Source of the DNA: Venturia oleaginea
Taxonomy: Eukaryota; Ascomycota; Dothideomycetes; Venturiales; Venturiaceae
Direction of reading: 5' to 3'
Length of the DNA stretch: 64,000 nt
Assembly (NCBI GenBank): GCA_013176395.1
Contig: JABMLP010000003.1
Coordinates: forward strand, 1,116,001-1,180,000
Positions 1 to 9,080 of this stretch are shown one piece after another (the first letter of the stretch is position 1; each line of letters starts with the position of its first letter). Both the position numbers and the translations under genes were made by a program. A model generated the notes under the pieces. It did no database searches. It had not been told where the DNA came from and worked only from the letters and a program-made list of their open reading frames with translations.

Positions 1-1160
1 GATAGAACCACTAAGCCAAAAGCCGTAAAGAGTAATGCTCGTATGAAGGCTGGCATCACTCTCTCGTACAGCCAAGCCCATCGCACAAAGGCGGCTATTT
101 TACGAGACCTTGACGGAGACTCAAACATACAATTTCAGTTGATCAAACCAATGTTATCGTATCTTCGACAACGCGGCAATCTACTCGAAGGCAGCGGCTT
201 CACTAACGACATCTACCAAACAATTATAGAAGCCGGAACATACAATGGAGCCTTCTACAGATTCAAGAGAGCAGAGAATAATGTCTTCCTCGCCGCCGCA
301 GTGCTACCAACGGTAGTCCTTGTGAGGCTTCATGAGTCTCCCGGCGCTGCAGGCTGGGTTGTAGACCTTGATAAAGGAGTCTGCGATTGCCTAGAATTGC
401 AGGACCATCGTCTACCATGTGCTCACGTTTTTGCGGCCATTCTAGCTCTCAAATACGACCTCAAAATTGTGTATACTGACGGCAATTCTACTATTTACGA
501 GCGCAGTCAGTACCGCAAAGCCTACAGCGGCTCACTACGCCCAGTTTTGATCAAGAATCTCATTCCAGATGGTCAAACTCTCCCTAGTGAGCCAAATCGT
601 AAGCCAGGACGTCCGAAGCATCTTCGTATGCGCAAGCATAATGTGAATAGCCGTATTCGAAAGGACTCTCAACGCAAAGGAGCCACGGCCGCTGAACGAT
701 CAACCCAGGGTAAAAATCATCAAAAGCAGCGTCTAAAACCGCTACCAAAAGCCGCCGGAAGCGTAATGAAACCATCGAAATCTCAGACGAGTCTTCATCA
801 TCTAGCGACTCGGAATCTGACGAAGAAGCGGCGGTATTTGATCACGATCTTGAAGCCGAAATGGATGCTACTTACGATGAGATTATATCTTCTCGTCAGG
901 CCCAAAACACCGAGATTTCTGAAGATGAGGCCGCCTTTGACGATGCTGACGATGCTCTTGAAGAGCTTCTACAGATTAAGGCTACTCAGGTTAGTCAGAA
1001 AGAGCCATTACCACCAAAAGTTACCAAGAAGCGCTCTCGCAATACACCAGAAACTCAGACTTTAATACTACAGGCTTGCAACAAACGCCCAAAACGTTCA
1101 CAAGGCAATTGCCGTTACTGCGGCTCTCCAAATCACTCAGGAACTGCTTGTACAAGGTGA
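1..1160 (+). pseudogene. MULE-type transposase, C-terminal part, frameshifted
   Basis: This is the C-terminal part of a Mutator-like (MULE/FAR1-type) transposase, open to the left window edge. The SWIM zinc finger is visible at about 388-435 as C-x-C followed by C-x-H (CDC ... CAH). It is followed by the basic GRPK segment that often follows SWIM in this family. The reading frame then changes at an A5 run (712-716): frame 1 up to there, frame 3 after it. The downstream frame encodes an acidic serine-rich stretch and a CCHC knuckle (CRYCGSPNHSGTAC, near 1110-1155) ending at a stop near 1158. A single-base loss in the A run explains the switch. The DDE catalytic part would lie outside the window. 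Family assignment rests on SWIM plus knuckle layout; the copy looks inactive. Confidence 0.7.
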
Positions 1161-1511
1161 GGGAAGTAGATAGGAAGAGCGGAGTTGACGGGGGTTGTAA
1201 TAGAGGGAGGGAGGGAGGGAGGTTGGGAGTTTGTTGGAGTAGTTTAATAAATACGATATTAGCTGACTCTGAATTGCTCAAAAATGCAATAAAAGCCTTC
1301 TATATACTATTTACATGCGGTACAGCGCGTATACTTACTGACTGCGACGTTGTCGCCACCAAAAGGTGGGTCAAATTCATAGACAAAATTTATTGCTAAT
1401 ACATACATTTACAGTCTAGAATGTATGCGAATGTATGCGCAGTTTTCAATGTATGTCCTAGCAATTGGATATATGCGTTGGCTAGATTTTTTGATGTATG
1501 TGTTCATACGG
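1161..1511. other. AT-rich stretch without a gene
   Basis: No coding pattern was seen. There is a GGGA-rich tract near 1203-1225 and repeated ATGTATGCG-like words near 1420-1510. It lies between the MULE remnant and the truncated end of the Copia element, so it may hold the MULE terminal region, but I could not identify an inverted repeat partner inside the window. Confidence 0.4.
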
Positions 1512-4490
1512 CAATTAACCGAATAAGAAACCCCAGCTGGGAGCTGAGATCTTTATTTTTTGCAAAAGATCCATCTGTGAAGACAAATAGCTTCGTTTTC
1601 TTAAGGTTAAGAGGGATATAACGAAGTCCTCTTTCCTTGTTGTCCATCTGCCATTGAATTCGTGTGTTGAGCTTCTCAATATCCTTCTCCGTTGGCTCCT
1701 TAATCTGTGCAGCAATAGAGAGATCGTACGACGCCTCTGGCTGGCATGTCGATACAATATATGCCCCTCTGGCACGTTGCTCGACGTACCTTTGCTGTGC
1801 ATCCTTTGCGTGAGGGTCGATAATGTCAAGTCAGTCTAACTGGCTTTCTGTATTAACAGGATGTCCATTCCCTCCATGCAAATCCGGCCGCCATTTGACC
1901 AAATAGGCTGATCTGGTGCGAGGGTTGTCTTTCCCTTTGCACGGAAAGTAGCCTTGCTTAGCTCCTCCTCCTCTCTCTGCGAGAAAGCGGCGGTAACAAA
2001 GCTGAATGTATCGTCTGTTTGAAGGCCTTTGATACTAAAATCCTTTGGTCCTGATGTTGTAAATAAGAGGCATGGATCGTACGACGAGATCTTCATTCCC
2101 AAGTTCTTGACATGGTAAGAATGATATGTCTTGAACCAATGCAATCCTGGTTCCGCCAGTCCGTAAAGCGGCCTTTTGATCCAGAGGAGCGTACCTTTTG
2201 GGAAGAATGGCTTCATTTCCTTTGGCAGTCGTGCAAAGATCTTTCGCTGTAGGCCATCTTTTGACTGGGTATATGCCTGGGTAATGTCGCGTAACTCTCC
2301 TCGTGCATCTAGGATAAACATGAGCGTAGGGCCAATAGCAAGTAGGAACCTTTGGCTCATCCTCTGGATTGTTGGCGATTGGGTAAGGATTTCTTTCTTT
2401 CCTTCATCTCCAAAACCTTGCACAACAAGTCTTGATTTCTCAAACGGAGAAATCTCTTTCCCTTTGACCTCGTTGACAAGCCGTGTACCAAAGATTTCAC
2501 CTGTTCCATGCTCATTCTTATCGTACAAGATGATCTCAAAGACATCCCCCGTGATAAGGCTGTTGATTTCGGTAACTCCGGATTCCTGGAAAGGGGGCCC
2601 TGGGGCTGTGATGATGCCGTCTCTCCTGAGTTTGATGGCTAGTGCATAGTCATCCTGTTCTTTCTTGGACAGATATGTCGCTTGTATAAGGTGATCCTTC
2701 TCTTCCTTGGTGAGGTAAATAATGCTGTCCAGAAGGGACTTAGGGAGCTGGCTCTTACTCTTCCTCTTGCTCGTACGGGCCTTTGGTCGTTTTTTCTGAG
2801 CTGCTGGAATCGAGAGAATAGGGACCTACGATTCTGGGTTAGCTGTATCCAAGTCTGGACTGCTTGGATGTGTGCTGAAGGCGCTAGAATCGGAGTCGCT
2901 CTGGTATGGGACGGTCACTGATTTTGGGTCCTCATAATACTGCTTGACATGTGTTGCACGGAATCTTGTCGGTCCGCTTGGTAGTTGGACCATGACATTA
3001 TTCCCATCAAAAGCTGCAATCTGGTACGGCCCTTTCCATCCTTTCTTCTCTCTCCATATCAAGACCTTGCTCTTCAGTGGGAGAGATAGGATCTGGGAGA
3101 GGATAGGTCCATTCCTGGTATTCATCGCACGGTTGACGGCTTCTTTCGCACGAATTTCCCTGATTGCTTTCATAGCCTTTCTGACAGCTTCAGCTCGCGC
3201 GACAATGTCTTCAGATGGGGGAGAATCCTGGTTGATTCTTGGGTAGGCACCGAAAACAAGTAGGGTTGGTACGATCCCATCTGGTCCTGCTGTATCGTTG
3301 AGAGCTTTGACAGCCATCTGAAGGATTGTTTCTTTATCTGTGCGATCTCCAATCTCCTGAAAAAGGATGTCGTACGCTCTCTCCAGCGGGCCGTGTGCCC
3401 TTTCAATCTTGCCTACAGCATGATGTGCTTCCACCGGCATCTCTTCGCATGAGCTACCATCTATCTTGGCTTGGTTTCTGAATTCCTCTGAGGCAAAGTT
3501 GGTTCCGGGATCATGCACAATGTTATCAGGTGGCCCTTGATATACATATATCCAGCACTTACAGAGGGCGTCCCAGGTATCTCGTGCGGACATTGACTTG
3601 AGGAAAACGGCAGCCTGAAATGATGTAGCGGCATCAATAGCATGGAGGACAGGCTGGTTGTTGATGTACATCACATCTATGATCATTTCGTAGTTGAAGT
3701 GGCAGTTATCCTGGATGGAGAACTTGAATCTCCGTGGGGCTTGGTCGTGCGATTGGCACTGATGGCAAACTTTGCTTATTTCTTCCAGCACAGACTCCTC
3801 AACATCATGGTGTCCTGCGTGTTTAAGAAGGTTGTGAAGTCTCTTCGTACGGGGGTGGCCAAATCTTCGGTGGATCCTCCGGAGCTCAGGTTCAGTAAGG
3901 AAGGCGGTGTCTGCATTTCCTACGTTAAAGAATGGGTGTCCCCATTTGCGGAGAACTGGGATCTCGACACCGTCTTTTCGTACAATAACATTCTTGACGT
4001 TATTAAAGTAGGCTTCCAGCCTGTCGCAGTCGTACAAGCACATCAAGAACGGAGTTTGTGTATTCAAGATGTGGTATATAATCTCGCCTAGCTGATTCCT
4101 CATCTTCATTGTACCAATTGAAGATATAGATTTGCTATTACCAAACGAAATATGGACGTCTTCTGGGCCCCAACTGATCTCTGTACGAGGAAATTCTCGT
4201 AGGTATGCCTCCACCTGGCACCTGCCGACTGTGGAGAATCGAGCGGCTCCTGTGTCCCAGAGCTCACCCTGGTATGCTCCTGTATAGTTGTCGCTGAGTA
4301 GGAAGTTCTCTGCGTCAACAATCTTGTCGGGTTGGCTGTAGATGTCCTCGCCGGTTGTACGATGAAGCAATGCGGCATTAGTGAGCCATTGGGCAGCTTG
4401 TTCGCCCAATTTCTCCTCTTTCTGTTGAGATCCCATAAACGTCATAAACTGTTCGTATGAGCCCTCATTAGCTTCAATACACTTCTCGTA
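1512..4490 (-). pseudogene. Copia pol: protease, integrase, RT, partial RNase H
   Basis: The frame at 4445-2826 (539 aa) carries the protease motif DTGAA, the integrase zinc region (H..H with CHQCQ) and an integrase core, followed by a GKIE-type glutamate segment. After an in-frame TAG at 2826-2828 the same frame continues (basic KKRPKARTSKRK stretch) to a C6 run near 2595. There it shifts to the reverse transcriptase frame (2528-1836; PLYGLAEPGLHWF and QTDDT in place of the usual YVDD box). Past 1836 a further shift leads to an RNase H start (VFTDGSFAKNK) that ends at about 1512. Only the opening of RNase H is present. The lesions make this a dead copy. Confidence 0.8.
3591..3945 (-). repeat. 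Inverted repeat arm 1 (within Copia integrase)
   Basis: This 355-bp segment of the integrase region is repeated in opposite orientation at 5673-6027 with few mismatches. Transcription through the 1.73-kb spacer would give a long stem-loop RNA. Confidence 0.85.
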
Positions 4491-5670
4491 TTACTCGTGC
4501 GATGGCATCTCCATCTCTTCTTCTTCCAACTGGGTGAAGAACTGCTTGCGAATCTGGTTCCTCTCCTCAGGTGGGTGCTTCCATTGACGGCAGTCAGGTT
4601 TGCCACAGACCCAACAAACGTTTGGTTTGTCCGTACGGGGTTTGAATTCTGTCTGAGTTGAATGGTTTCTTGTAGAAACTCTGCCATCCTGGTTTGCTAT
4701 ACAACTTCTCCTCATTGCCAGATCTTGGCCATGTCTTCTTCCAAACGGCAGCATCGTCGCTCAATGTAGAATTTCCAAAACTCTGGGAGAATTTCCGTGC
4801 CTGATCTCTTTCGCGATATGTCCTGTCCGTAAACATCTGATCGGTTTCGCGTGAGTTCTCTTCATCAGCAATGAATTGTCTTGTATTCTTTCTTTTGAGA
4901 GAAAGATGTAGCGCTGCCTTCAGATCTGCAAACAGATTTTCTACCGAGGTTGGCGTACGGAGGAATGCTGATTCCAGCTCCCTAACACCTTCACAGGCGT
5001 CTGTGATTGCAGTATTAAGATGGCTTTCATGCTGATAGTTGGCGCCAAGAGCTCGTTGTACAAGCTGTAACTTATCAAGCATAATCTGGAGAACTTCAGG
5101 GAGTGGTTTATCGGGGTGAAATTGCTTTGTTTGTGTAAAGGTGATTGTTGTCCAGTCGTGGTAGTAGAGGGCATGGTTCTGGCTGGTATTGAATCGTGCA
5201 TCCATGACCCGATAAATTTCATACCATGTCATATTTGTACGGACATTGTCAAGATAGTATGTCTCTGCCCTACCAGATATGATATCTTGGAAGACTGCAT
5301 GCCATTGATCTTCGGGAATCTGGAGCCGTCTGCACGCATTGATGAACAGCTTGACCTTATCTATAAAGATATCGTACGGTTCCCCCGTGTAGTTCTTGTC
5401 CTTCTTCCATGCTGTCTGGAGGTTTAGGATTGACCGGGGGTCGCACAAGCTGTTGTAGAGCCACTGGCTAGGTGGTAGGTCGTAGTTGTCTTCTCCTGGG
5501 GGTCCTGGTGGCCCTGGTGGTCCTCCTTGTGGTCCTCTTGGTGGTCCTCCTGGTGGTCCTCCTCCGTATGGGCCTCCTCCGTACAGGCCTCCTCCGCTGC
5601 CTTCACCTCCATATCTTCCTCCCTGCCAGTCACCTGGTCCTTGTACAAACCCGCCTTGATTTGGGGGCAT
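4491..5670 (-). pseudogene. Copia gag with zinc knuckle, frameshifted
   Basis: The gag-like ORF starts at 5670 with a glycine/proline-rich leader (repeated GGP units), followed by a helical capsid-like region, and ends at 4594. The CCHC-like knuckle (CWVCGKPDC) is in a different frame (4491-4754), so the gag frame is broken near 4640. A stop separates it from the pol frame that begins near 4445. The leader begins directly at the junction with the inverted arm, so the native 5' untranslated region and LTR are missing. Identification rests on position upstream of a clear Copia pol and on the knuckle. Confidence 0.65.
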
Positions 5671-5672
5671 TC

Positions 5673-6027
5673 ATGGGGACACCCATTCTTCAACGTAGGA
5701 AATGCAGACACCGCCTTCCTTACTGAACCTGAGCCCCGGAGGATCCACCGAAGATTTGGCCACCCCCGTACGGAGAGACTTCACAACCTTCTTGAACACG
5801 CAGGACACCATGATGTTGAGGAGTCTGTGCTGGAAGAAATAAGCAAAGTTTGCTATCAGTGCCAATCGCACGACCAAGCCCCACGGAGATTCAAGTTCTC
5901 CATCCAGGATAACTGCCACTTCAACTACGAAATGATCATAGATGTGATGTACATCAACAACCAGCCTGTCCTTCATGCTATTGATGCCGCTACATCATTT
6001 CAGGCTGCCGTTTTCCTCAACTCAATG
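5673..6027 (+). repeat. Inverted repeat arm 2 (Copia integrase fragment)
   Basis: Plus-strand copy of the integrase segment 3591-3945, 355 bp. It keeps an open integrase frame (CYQCQSHDQAP, FNYEMIIDVMY) but is cut on both sides. It begins three bases upstream of the gag start codon of the minus-strand element. Confidence 0.85.
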
Positions 6028-7020
6028 CATCACGAAGACCTCTTCGTACCACTGGCGATTTCCTAATCTCGCACAGTTTCTGCACAAAATATGTTGTAAT
6101 CTGGGATTTTGATGGCCCTGATAGAATGTCGCACGCTTGTCACCAGTACTTTGTATCCACATCCGTGCGAACGACGGTAGAAGAGCATTCTAACTCGTTG
6201 GCAATCTCAAAAAGAGACGGTGGTTTGGATCCATCGATTGGAGTTGTCATCGTATGGAAATTGGTTGATCTGTTTGGTCCGGACGGGTATCAGATCGTTG
6301 ACTTCGTTCTAGATAAGATCTAGATCTCGAATCGCCCTTGTGCAATACGATTTTGTGGGTTGTACAATGGTCTCCTGCACCGCAGAAGTTTTGTACGTTG
6401 AATTAGAATCTTGCTAATCTGCGGTCGCCTTGCAACCACTGATCAGTGTTGGTTCGGCTGTGTACACGTGTATGAAATGATAGCAAAATAACTATGAAAT
6501 AACTATGAAAAGATATGTCTCTGTATTGATGTCTCTGCTTGTTGTTGTATATCTTGTGAACTATCAATGGTATCCTCAAGACGTATAGATTGCACGACCC
6601 CTGTCGTGCCAAGGATACAACAGAGAGAGAAAGAGGTAAAAAGAATCCGTTTCCCAAAATCCCATAAAACATCTTTGCGCTTCCCCATGTAATTTTCCGC
6701 CGAGCTACATACTAAACAGAAAACATCGATCTCCTCCGAATCCACCAGTTTGCAAAAATCGCGGGAATAGATACTGTTCTGGTACTATTCGCAAGTATTA
6801 ATACGAGAGGGTATTTATTTCATTTCAATTCATTCCATTTCATCCTGTCAGGGATCCGAACTTTCTTCCTTCTTCGTCCTCATATCACGTGACCCAAAGT
6901 CACGTGATCTTTGACTTGGTCTGATCTTGAGCTCTCCGTAGAACTTAGAACCTCATGCAATATCATTATGTCTATACGTATCTACTTCTTTCTCAATTCC
7001 CGACACATCCTCAAGTTTTA
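6028..7020. other. Intergenic, no recognised gene
   Basis: Only short ORFs without convincing similarity were seen, including a minus-strand ORF at 6503-6745 that I could not place. The stretch ends with TCACGTGA sites just before the first pogo-like element. Confidence 0.4.
6885..6907. promoter_or_regulatory. Paired TCACGTGA (E-box/Cbf1-type) sites
   Basis: Two copies of the palindrome TCACGTGA lie at 6885-6892 and 6900-6907, separated by seven bases. The motif is the consensus bound by bHLH factors of the Cbf1 type. No adjacent host gene is evident, so function is unsupported. Single copies also occur at about 11482 and 28025. Confidence 0.3.
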
Positions 7021-7634
7021 TAACGTATTCCACCACCCGAGCCGCCACACCACCCAACCCGCCAAAATCTCTTGGCACGACCAACTCATGTTACGACTCT
7101 TCAATTTTATCGCTATCAACAATAGATTCCAAGTCTGTCGTGCTGCTATCTGATTCAGAAGATATCTCAATATCCTTTCTACACCTTCGCGCATTGTGCC
7201 CAGTCGCGCCGCAGTTCCCACAGCGCCTTTGAGTTGGTCGCGCTGTTTCTTGACCACTACTACTACGAGTATTCTTTGATCTCTGAGGCGCAACAGACGC
7301 CTCAGCAGCTACCCGCGCTGCTGCAGTCCCATACTCCATAGTACCACCTTGCTGGATCCGCTTTCTTTCACGCGATTTTCGCTTCGTCATTACTGCCAAT
7401 TGCTCTTCAAGCTCGTGGTTTCGTGCAACAAGTAGGGCGTTCTGGTGCAGCATCAATTCAGCGCCTTTAGCAAGCTGTAAAAAGTCTGCCTGCGCAGCAA
7501 GCTGAAGTCTCCCTTCATGTTCAAATAATAACGAGTTGTGTTGTTGAGACATAATCAGATAATGGGGGAAGTGGTGGTCTTGGCATATTTTGGCGGGTTC
7601 GGTGGTGTGGCGGTTCGGGTGGTGGAATACGTTA
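7021..7634 (-). mobile_element. Fot1/pogo-type non-autonomous element A
   Basis: Terminal inverted repeats of about 48 bp begin TAACGTATTCCACCACCC at 7021 and end at 7634, with two mismatches seen between arms. TA dinucleotides flank both ends, as expected for Tc1/mariner-pogo insertion. The interior encodes only the extreme N-terminus and the C-terminal tail of a pogo transposase. It abuts element B (7639-8351) in opposite orientation, separated only by TATA. Confidence 0.8.
7091..7552 (-). CDS. Deletion-derived pogo transposase tail with CCHC knuckle
   Basis: A 153-aa ORF starts at 7552 (MSQQHN). After about 18 residues of N-terminus (ending LQLAAQA) the frame passes directly into the C-terminal tail: a helical segment (KGAELMLHQNALLVARN), a basic patch (TKRKSRERKR), and a CCHC knuckle (CGNCGATGHNARRC), then an acidic serine-rich end. 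Element B keeps more of the N-terminus, and comparison shows that the helix-turn-helix and the whole DDE domain are missing here. The reading frame across the deletion is open. It could be an expressed DNA/RNA-binding remnant or simply a MITE-like relic. Confidence 0.6.
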   Translation of the reverse strand: MSQQHNSLLFEHEGRLQLAAQADFLQLAKGAELMLHQNALLVARNHELEEQLAVMTKRKSRERKRIQQGGTMEYGTAAARVAAEASVAPQRSKNTRSSSGQETARPTQRRCGNCGATGHNARRCRKDIEISSESDSSTTDLESIVDSDKIEES

Positions 7635-7638
7635 TATA

Positions 7639-8351
7639 TAACGTATTCAATCACCCAACCCGTCAGATCACCCAAGCGGTCCAAATTTGCCAAGATCCTA
7701 ACTACTCTTCTTATTCTACCATATCTCAACAACGTAATGAGTTACCACTCCAACACGAAAGGAGAATTCAGCTTGCAATCCAAGCTTTGAATACCGGCGA
7801 ACTCCGAAGCCAACGGGCTGCTGCGAGCGCCTTCAACGTTAAACAACAAACCCTCTCCGATCGCATCAGAGGAGTCCCATTTATCCAGTTACTGCCCAGG
7901 CATGCCCAGGCAGGCTTTTCCCAGCTTGTCAAGGGCGCTGAATTGATGCTGCTCCAAAACGCTCTACTTGTTGCGCGCAACTGCGAGCTTGAAGAGCAAT
8001 TGGCAGTAATGACGAAGCGAAAATGGCGCAAAAGGAAGTGGATCCAGCAAGGTGGTACTATGGAGTATGGGACTGCAGCAGCGCGGGTAGCTGCTGAGGA
8101 GTCTGTACCGCCTCAGGGATCGAAAACAGCCCGACCAACTCAACGGCGCTGTGGGAACCGCGGCGCAACTGGGCATAATGCGCGAACTTGTAAAATAGCT
8201 ATCGAGATATCTTCTGAATCAGATAGCAGCACGACGGACTTAAAATCTATTGTTAATAGCGATGAAATTGAAGAGTCGTAATATAAGATGGTCGTGCCAA
8301 GAAATTTTGACCGGTTGGGTGATCTGACGGGTTGGGTGATCGAATACGTTA
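7639..8351 (+). mobile_element. Fot1/pogo-type non-autonomous element B
   Basis: Terminal inverted repeats of roughly 50 bp (TAACGTATTC(A/G)ATCACCC) run from 7639 and to 8351, with TA on both flanks. It belongs to the same broad family as element A: the first ten terminal bases and the encoded tail match, but the subterminal sequence differs. It lies head to head with element A. Confidence 0.8.
7721..8281 (+). pseudogene. Pogo transposase remnant: HTH fused to C-terminal tail
   Basis: The frame 7721-8281 encodes an N-terminal helix-turn-helix of the Psq type (AIQALNTGEL...AFNVKQQTLSDR). It passes directly into the C-terminal tail (LVKGAELMLLQNALLVARN), a basic patch, a knuckle with the second Cys replaced (CGNRGATGHNARTC) and an acidic serine-rich end. 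All of the DDE catalytic domain is missing. The start codon found in element A (ATG) is ATA here at 7721, so translation would have to start upstream inside element A. That loss and the knuckle substitution favour pseudogene status. Confidence 0.65.
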
Positions 8352-9080
8352 TATAAATACCCATCCAGATCACCCCCGTCCCAAAACACAAACAACGCAC
8401 GGCGAAAAATCCAATCCCGCTACGTACGCGTTTCAATCTGTAATTCATACGCAATTCCAAATCACTTTAGATCTCGTCTTACCCCATCTCACTTATACTT
8501 ACTTGGTCTACCCAATTCACAAAAATAAAACAGAAAATAGTAATGGAGCTTTCCTTTCGCCAATGAATGGAACAAAATAAACTCAATTAACCATTCAGCC
8601 GCGTTAGTACCTCTGTTTAGCCAGTTTATCAGTCAACGTTGGAATTGGGAATGGATCGATGATCAGCTATCTGAATCTGGAAATTAACCTTCTTTTACGG
8701 GGACCCAGGCAGCTTCTCTTTTGGCATCGTTCCGAAGATGTTCTACCGAGGTTCCTCTGGAGGTAGATCTGCAAAGGTTAAATCCGATACTCCGTACGTA
8801 CCTATTTTAACATTGACCAACTAGGAGTATTATTGGCCAACCACTTTATGAGCCTTATAGATGAATAGTTCATCGGCTCGAAATCTAGCTGCATTTATTA
8901 TAGTTCACTAGTGGGATGGCGAAAAGACTCAAATCGACTTATTGACGAACGCCCTAGATATTGGAGTACGTAAGGTAGAAATCAACTACTGGTATATTGA
9001 CTATATTGAAGAGAAAAATCAAATCAAGAACACATTTCCCCTATTCTTCAAAGCTATCTTCTCCAGATGGCAACAGCTTT
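8352..9080. other. Intergenic, no recognised gene
   Basis: AT-rich sequence with only short uninformative ORFs. It separates the pogo pair from the 3' end of the mismatch repair pseudogene. Confidence 0.4.

Larger units (their letters stand above)
1512..6027 (-). mobile_element. Decayed Ty1/Copia retrotransposon with an inverted self-copy
   Basis: A Copia-order element on the minus strand reads gag (5670 downward), protease, integrase, reverse transcriptase and the start of RNase H, in the Copia order. It breaks off inside RNase H at about 1512. No LTR was found on either side. At its 5' end the gag start abuts an inverted copy of its own integrase segment (5673-6027 matches 3591-3945 on the opposite strand, both 355 bp). 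Lesions include an in-frame TAG at 2826-2828, a frame change in a C6 run near 2595, a frame change and stop near 1840, and gag-pol frame changes near 4490-4640. The copy is not autonomous. Confidence 0.85.

Noticed and set aside
5472..5726. Plus-strand ORF rich in Val/Leu opposite gag
   Set aside because: It is the antisense of the Gly/Pro repeat of gag.
1..8351. Giant cargo transposon (Starship-type) boundary
   Set aside because: No DUF3435 tyrosine recombinase at an element edge was seen. The only tyrosine recombinase is coupled to RT-RNase H.
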